From positions 483,463-547,462 of the forward strand of contig NZ_VLKI01000002.1 in assembly GCF_007830235.1 (NCBI RefSeq): 64,000 bases of DNA, read 5' to 3'. The notes beneath the pieces are model-generated. The model was not told the origin of the DNA and did no database searches. It worked only from the letters and a program-made list of their open reading frames with translations. Numbering within the stretch: position 1 is the first letter of the stretch; each line of letters starts with the position of its first letter. This document shows, piece by piece, positions 61,771-64,000 of this stretch. The translations under genes and the position numbers were made by a program. The stretch is from Cytobacillus oceanisediminis. Lineage in GTDB: Bacteria; Bacillota; Bacilli; Bacillales; Cytobacillaceae.

Positions 61771-63189
61771 CTATTTATCCTTCTTAACTCCATACTTTCG
61801 CAGCCGGTATTGCAGGTTTTGCCGGCTCATGCCAAGAGATTTTGCGGCTTGGGTAATATTATTGTCATGATGCTTAAGTACTTTTTTTAGATAATAGGTT
61901 TCTGCTTCCTGGATGTATTGCTCCAGCGGCTTGATTGGCTTGTTTTTCTGAATCAGCAGATCGTCCATAGTGCCTGTCTCATTCTGTTCCTCCTTGAATT
62001 GAGGTTTGTTTCGGAAATGGAGCGGCAGGTGGATGTAGCTGATGGCTTCTTCCAGGTCGATCAGGTTCATGGCGCCTTCAATAATATGCTCCAATTCACG
62101 GACATTCCCTGGCCAGTCGTATTGCTCGAATTTGCTCATTACGTCTTCGTCGACCTCCGCGACATTCATACCGAAAAGCTGATTATATTTTTCGATGAAA
62201 AATTGAACAAGGTCCCGGATATCTTTTGTTCTCTCCCTTAATGGCGGAATGAAAAGGGACACAACACTTAGTCTATAGTACAAGTCCTTCCGCAAACGGC
62301 CTTCTGAGATCGCATCGATTGGATCCTCATTGATTGTGGCAATTATTCTTACATCTACGGTCCGGTCTTTCGTATCGCCGACTCTGCGGACTGTTTTTTC
62401 CTGCAAAACTCTTAGAAGTTTCGCTTGCAGGGATGGATTAAGAGAGTTGATCTCATCCAGCAGAAGGGTTCCGCCATCTGCCTGCTCAAATAAACCCGGG
62501 CGCTCAATCGAACCGGTAAAGGCCCCTTTTTTGGTGCCGAACAAAAGGCCTTCTATCAAGCTATCTGGCAATGCTGCACAGTTTTGCGAGATAAAGGGTT
62601 TAGAAGAGCGGCTGCTTCCGTTATGGATGCTCTGCGCAAAAAGCTCTTTCCCAGTACCGGTTTCGCCGATGATCAAAACAGACGAACTCGTACGGGTAGC
62701 TCTTTTGCTTGCCTCGATCACTTCCCGAATCTCATCGCTGCTTCCAATGATGCTATCAAAGGTGTAGCGCGTATCTCCTCGTTTGTTCATGTTTTCCCTG
62801 ATCAGTTTTTCAAGTTTAGTAACATCGCGGGCAATTTCCATGGCGCCAATCTGCACACGATCTTCTATGATTGGAAAAGTATTATTAATTGTTGTAATTT
62901 CCTGGCCCTTATTGTTAAAGTACGTTTGCTTGGCGTTTTTAATATTTCTTCCCATTTGCAGGGCTTGAAGGAGTGTACTGTCTTCGTTTTGGTTAAAAGA
63001 AAAGACATCAAGCAGGTTCTTATCCAACACATCTTCATAGTTCATGCCTTCAATCTCAACCATTTTTTTATTGTAGATAATCGTTGTTCCCTCGTCATCT
63101 ACGACATGGACACCGACATCGATTTCATCCAAAATTCGCTGAAAGATCTTATTTTTTAATTGAAGCTGTTCGAATTCATGTTGATTCAT
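61771..63189 (-). CDS. rocR: Sigma-54-dependent activator RocR
   Basis: A 472-residue enhancer-binding protein: N-terminal PAS domain (about residues 10-125; DVGVHVVDDEGTTIIYNK), AAA+ domain (residues 145-380) with Walker A GETGTGKE, the sigma-54 contact loop GAFTGS (Ser instead of the usual final Ala), Walker B GGTLLLDEI, and a C-terminal Fis-type helix-turn-helix (NITQAAKSLGMSRQNLQYRL). RocR activates arginine/ornithine catabolism genes. It is divergent from rocA. A TTGCAC-17-TACTAT promoter for rocR (minus strand, 63247 to 63219) overlaps a half-site of the upstream repeat, which suggests autoregulation. Confidence 0.92.
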   Translation of the reverse strand: MNQHEFEQLQLKNKIFQRILDEIDVGVHVVDDEGTTIIYNKKMVEIEGMNYEDVLDKNLLDVFSFNQNEDSTLLQALQMGRNIKNAKQTYFNNKGQEITTINNTFPIIEDRVQIGAMEIARDVTKLEKLIRENMNKRGDTRYTFDSIIGSSDEIREVIEASKRATRTSSSVLIIGETGTGKELFAQSIHNGSSRSSKPFISQNCAALPDSLIEGLLFGTKKGAFTGSIERPGLFEQADGGTLLLDEINSLNPSLQAKLLRVLQEKTVRRVGDTKDRTVDVRIIATINEDPIDAISEGRLRKDLYYRLSVVSLFIPPLRERTKDIRDLVQFFIEKYNQLFGMNVAEVDEDVMSKFEQYDWPGNVRELEHIIEGAMNLIDLEEAISYIHLPLHFRNKPQFKEEQNETGTMDDLLIQKNKPIKPLEQYIQEAETYYLKKVLKHHDNNITQAAKSLGMSRQNLQYRLRKYGVKKDK

Positions 63190-63241
63190 TGTGGTCTCCT
63201 CATCCTGTATTTTATTTAATAGTATAAACTAAATTGAAATA

Positions 63242-63302
63242 GTGCAATGGGAATTTGCACCCAAGGATAACATTCACTTATCAATACGCAAAAATATTTT
63301 GC
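63242..63302 (+). promoter_or_regulatory. Candidate RocR upstream activating sequences for rocA
   Basis: Two inverted repeats lie about 40-100 bp upstream of the rocA -24/-12 element: GTGCAA-N7-TTGCAC (63242-63260 region) and GCAAAA-ATA-TTTTGC (63288-63302). The second has the same form as the site upstream of nhaC copy 2. Confidence 0.65.
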
Positions 63303-63342
63303 TGACAAAAACAATAAATCTTTATTTAACAGCTTTTTAAAG

Positions 63343-63360
63343 TTGGCACAGTTCTTGCAT
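63343..63360 (+). promoter_or_regulatory. Sigma-54 (-24/-12) promoter of rocA
   Basis: TTGGCAC-AGTTC-TTGCAT matches the sigma-54 consensus perfectly, 45 nt before the rocA start. Confidence 0.88.
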
Positions 63361-63405
63361 TATAAAATGACGGATGAAAAAAACGACTTAAAGGGGGATG
63401 GAATC

Positions 63406-64000
63406 ATGGTACAGCCGTACAAACATGAACCTTTCACAAATTTTAAAACAGAAGAAAATCGCGAAGCATACTTACAGGGATTAAAAACAGTCGAAAGCTA
63501 TTTGGGCCAGAATTATGATCTATTAATTGGCGGAGAGCGCGTTTCTACTGAAGATAAAATCGTATCAATCAATCCTTCTAATAAAGAAGAAATAGTTGGC
63601 CGTGTTTCAAAGGCAAACCGCGAGCATGCTGAGAAAGCGATGCAGGCTGCTGTTGAAGCATTCAAAACGTGGAGAAAAGTAAAGCCGGAAACACGCGCAG
63701 ATGTGTTGTTTAAAGCTGCTGCGATTATCCGCCGCCGCAAGCATGAGTTTTCTGCCCTTTTAACAAAGGAAGCAGGAAAGCCTTGGAATGAGGCTGATGC
63801 TGATACTGCAGAAGCCATTGACTTCCTTGAGTACTATGCACGCCAAGTCTTAAGAATTAAAGACGGTGTTCCAGTCAACAGCCGTCCGAATGAATATAAC
63901 CGTTATGACTACATTCCACTGGGAGTAGGCATCATTATCTCTCCTTGGAACTTCCCGCTAGCGATCATGGCTGGAACAACCGTTGCAGCGATCGTGGCAG
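63406..64000 (+). CDS. rocA: 1-pyrroline-5-carboxylate dehydrogenase RocA (3' end outside window)
   Basis: The first 198 codons of an aldehyde dehydrogenase that opens [13 protein letters not shown] and continues with [13 protein letters not shown] and [21 protein letters not shown], the form of 1-pyrroline-5-carboxylate/glutamate semialdehyde dehydrogenases. RocA oxidises the semialdehyde from ornithine or proline to glutamate. AAAGGGGG precedes the ATG. Divergent rocR, a perfect sigma-54 promoter and the upstream repeats support the roc identity over the proline-specific paralogue. The catalytic Cys lies beyond the window. Confidence 0.9.
   Translation, partial: MVQPYKHEPFTNFKTEENREAYLQGLKTVESYLGQNYDLLIGGERVSTEDKIVSINPSNKEEIVGRVSKANREHAEKAMQAAVEAFKTWRKVKPETRADVLFKAAAIIRRRKHEFSALLTKEAGKPWNEADADTAEAIDFLEYYARQVLRIKDGVPVNSRPNEYNRYDYIPLGVGIIISPWNFPLAIMAGTTVAAIVA

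Noticed and set aside
62584..63159. 191-codon plus-strand frame opposite rocR
   Set aside because: Antisense shadow; rocR has a complete domain set and start signals.

Overview
The window is a chromosomal segment from a low-to-moderate GC Gram-positive endospore former of the family Bacillaceae. The evidence is the strong AGGAGG-type ribosome binding sites, the use of TTG and GTG starts, the intrinsic terminators, and long stretches of gene order shared with Bacillus subtilis (yumC-yumB-yuiA-yuiB-yuiC-yuiD-pepA-yuiF-yuiH; yuxO-mrp; yufK-pbpD-kapD-kapB; patB-yugE-yugF-alaR-alaT-yugI). PHA synthase genes and a RacA homologue fit a Bacillus/Cytobacillus/Mesobacillus-like organism. The species cannot be fixed from the sequence alone. 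I saw no tRNA, rRNA, IS transposase, prophage or CRISPR array.

Layout. 1-10.6 kb: a lysine 2,3-aminomutase catabolic operon (thiolase, two class III aminotransferases, aldehyde dehydrogenase, M81 peptidase homologue, GNAT acetyltransferase, KamA, YokU) followed by an NhaC-family antiporter. The set matches, step for step, an aerobic beta-lysine route through N-acetylated intermediates and 4-aminobutyrate. 10.9-24.8 kb: the yutM/yumC/yumB/yui block (Fe-S carrier, ferredoxin reductase, NDH-2-like enzyme, Nudix, 3D-domain protein, leucyl aminopeptidase, YuiF transporter, YuiH oxidoreductase, DeoR regulator). 24.9-28.8 kb: racA, a PAP2 phosphatase, and a phaB-like/phaR/phaC polyhydroxyalkanoate operon with an apparently unannotated 32-residue gene at its 3' end. 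29.3-33.6 kb: an alanine utilisation locus (AGCS symporter, AdeR-like activator, alanine dehydrogenase). 34.0-36.4 kb: small hypothetical genes, DedA, YuxO. 36.6-42.4 kb: the complete seven-gene Mrp Na+/H+ antiporter operon on the minus strand. 42.9-58.9 kb: yufK, pbpD, kapD, kapB, a cyclophilin lipoprotein, a Cu/Zn SOD lipoprotein, a PH-domain protein, a NERD protein, patB, yugE, yugF, alaR-alaT, an XRE regulator, an NSS transporter and yugI. 59-64 kb: a second NhaC paralogue, a frameshifted truncated haemoglobin, the sigma-54 activator RocR and the start of rocA.

Two themes join distant parts. First, basic amino acid catabolism: nhaC paralogues flank the lysine mutase operon and the roc locus, and the second paralogue has a near-consensus sigma-54 promoter with the same GCAAAA-N3-TTTTGC palindrome that lies upstream of rocA. 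This suggests that this NhaC subgroup serves basic amino acid metabolism.

Second, the intergenic DNA carries several unrelated-looking repeat arrays (cores GACGCATAA, TACCGGCC, TTCGCGG, ATCAACGAA, and a 51-52 bp hairpin unit). Most are phased at about 20-21 bp, or two helical turns. Four of the six array loci lie between convergent gene ends. I do not recognise these arrays as a named element, and they are the best candidate here for something undescribed. Two further dispersed repeat families (a MITE-like element with 12-bp terminal inverted repeats, and a hairpin element with a deleted sibling) also sit between genes.
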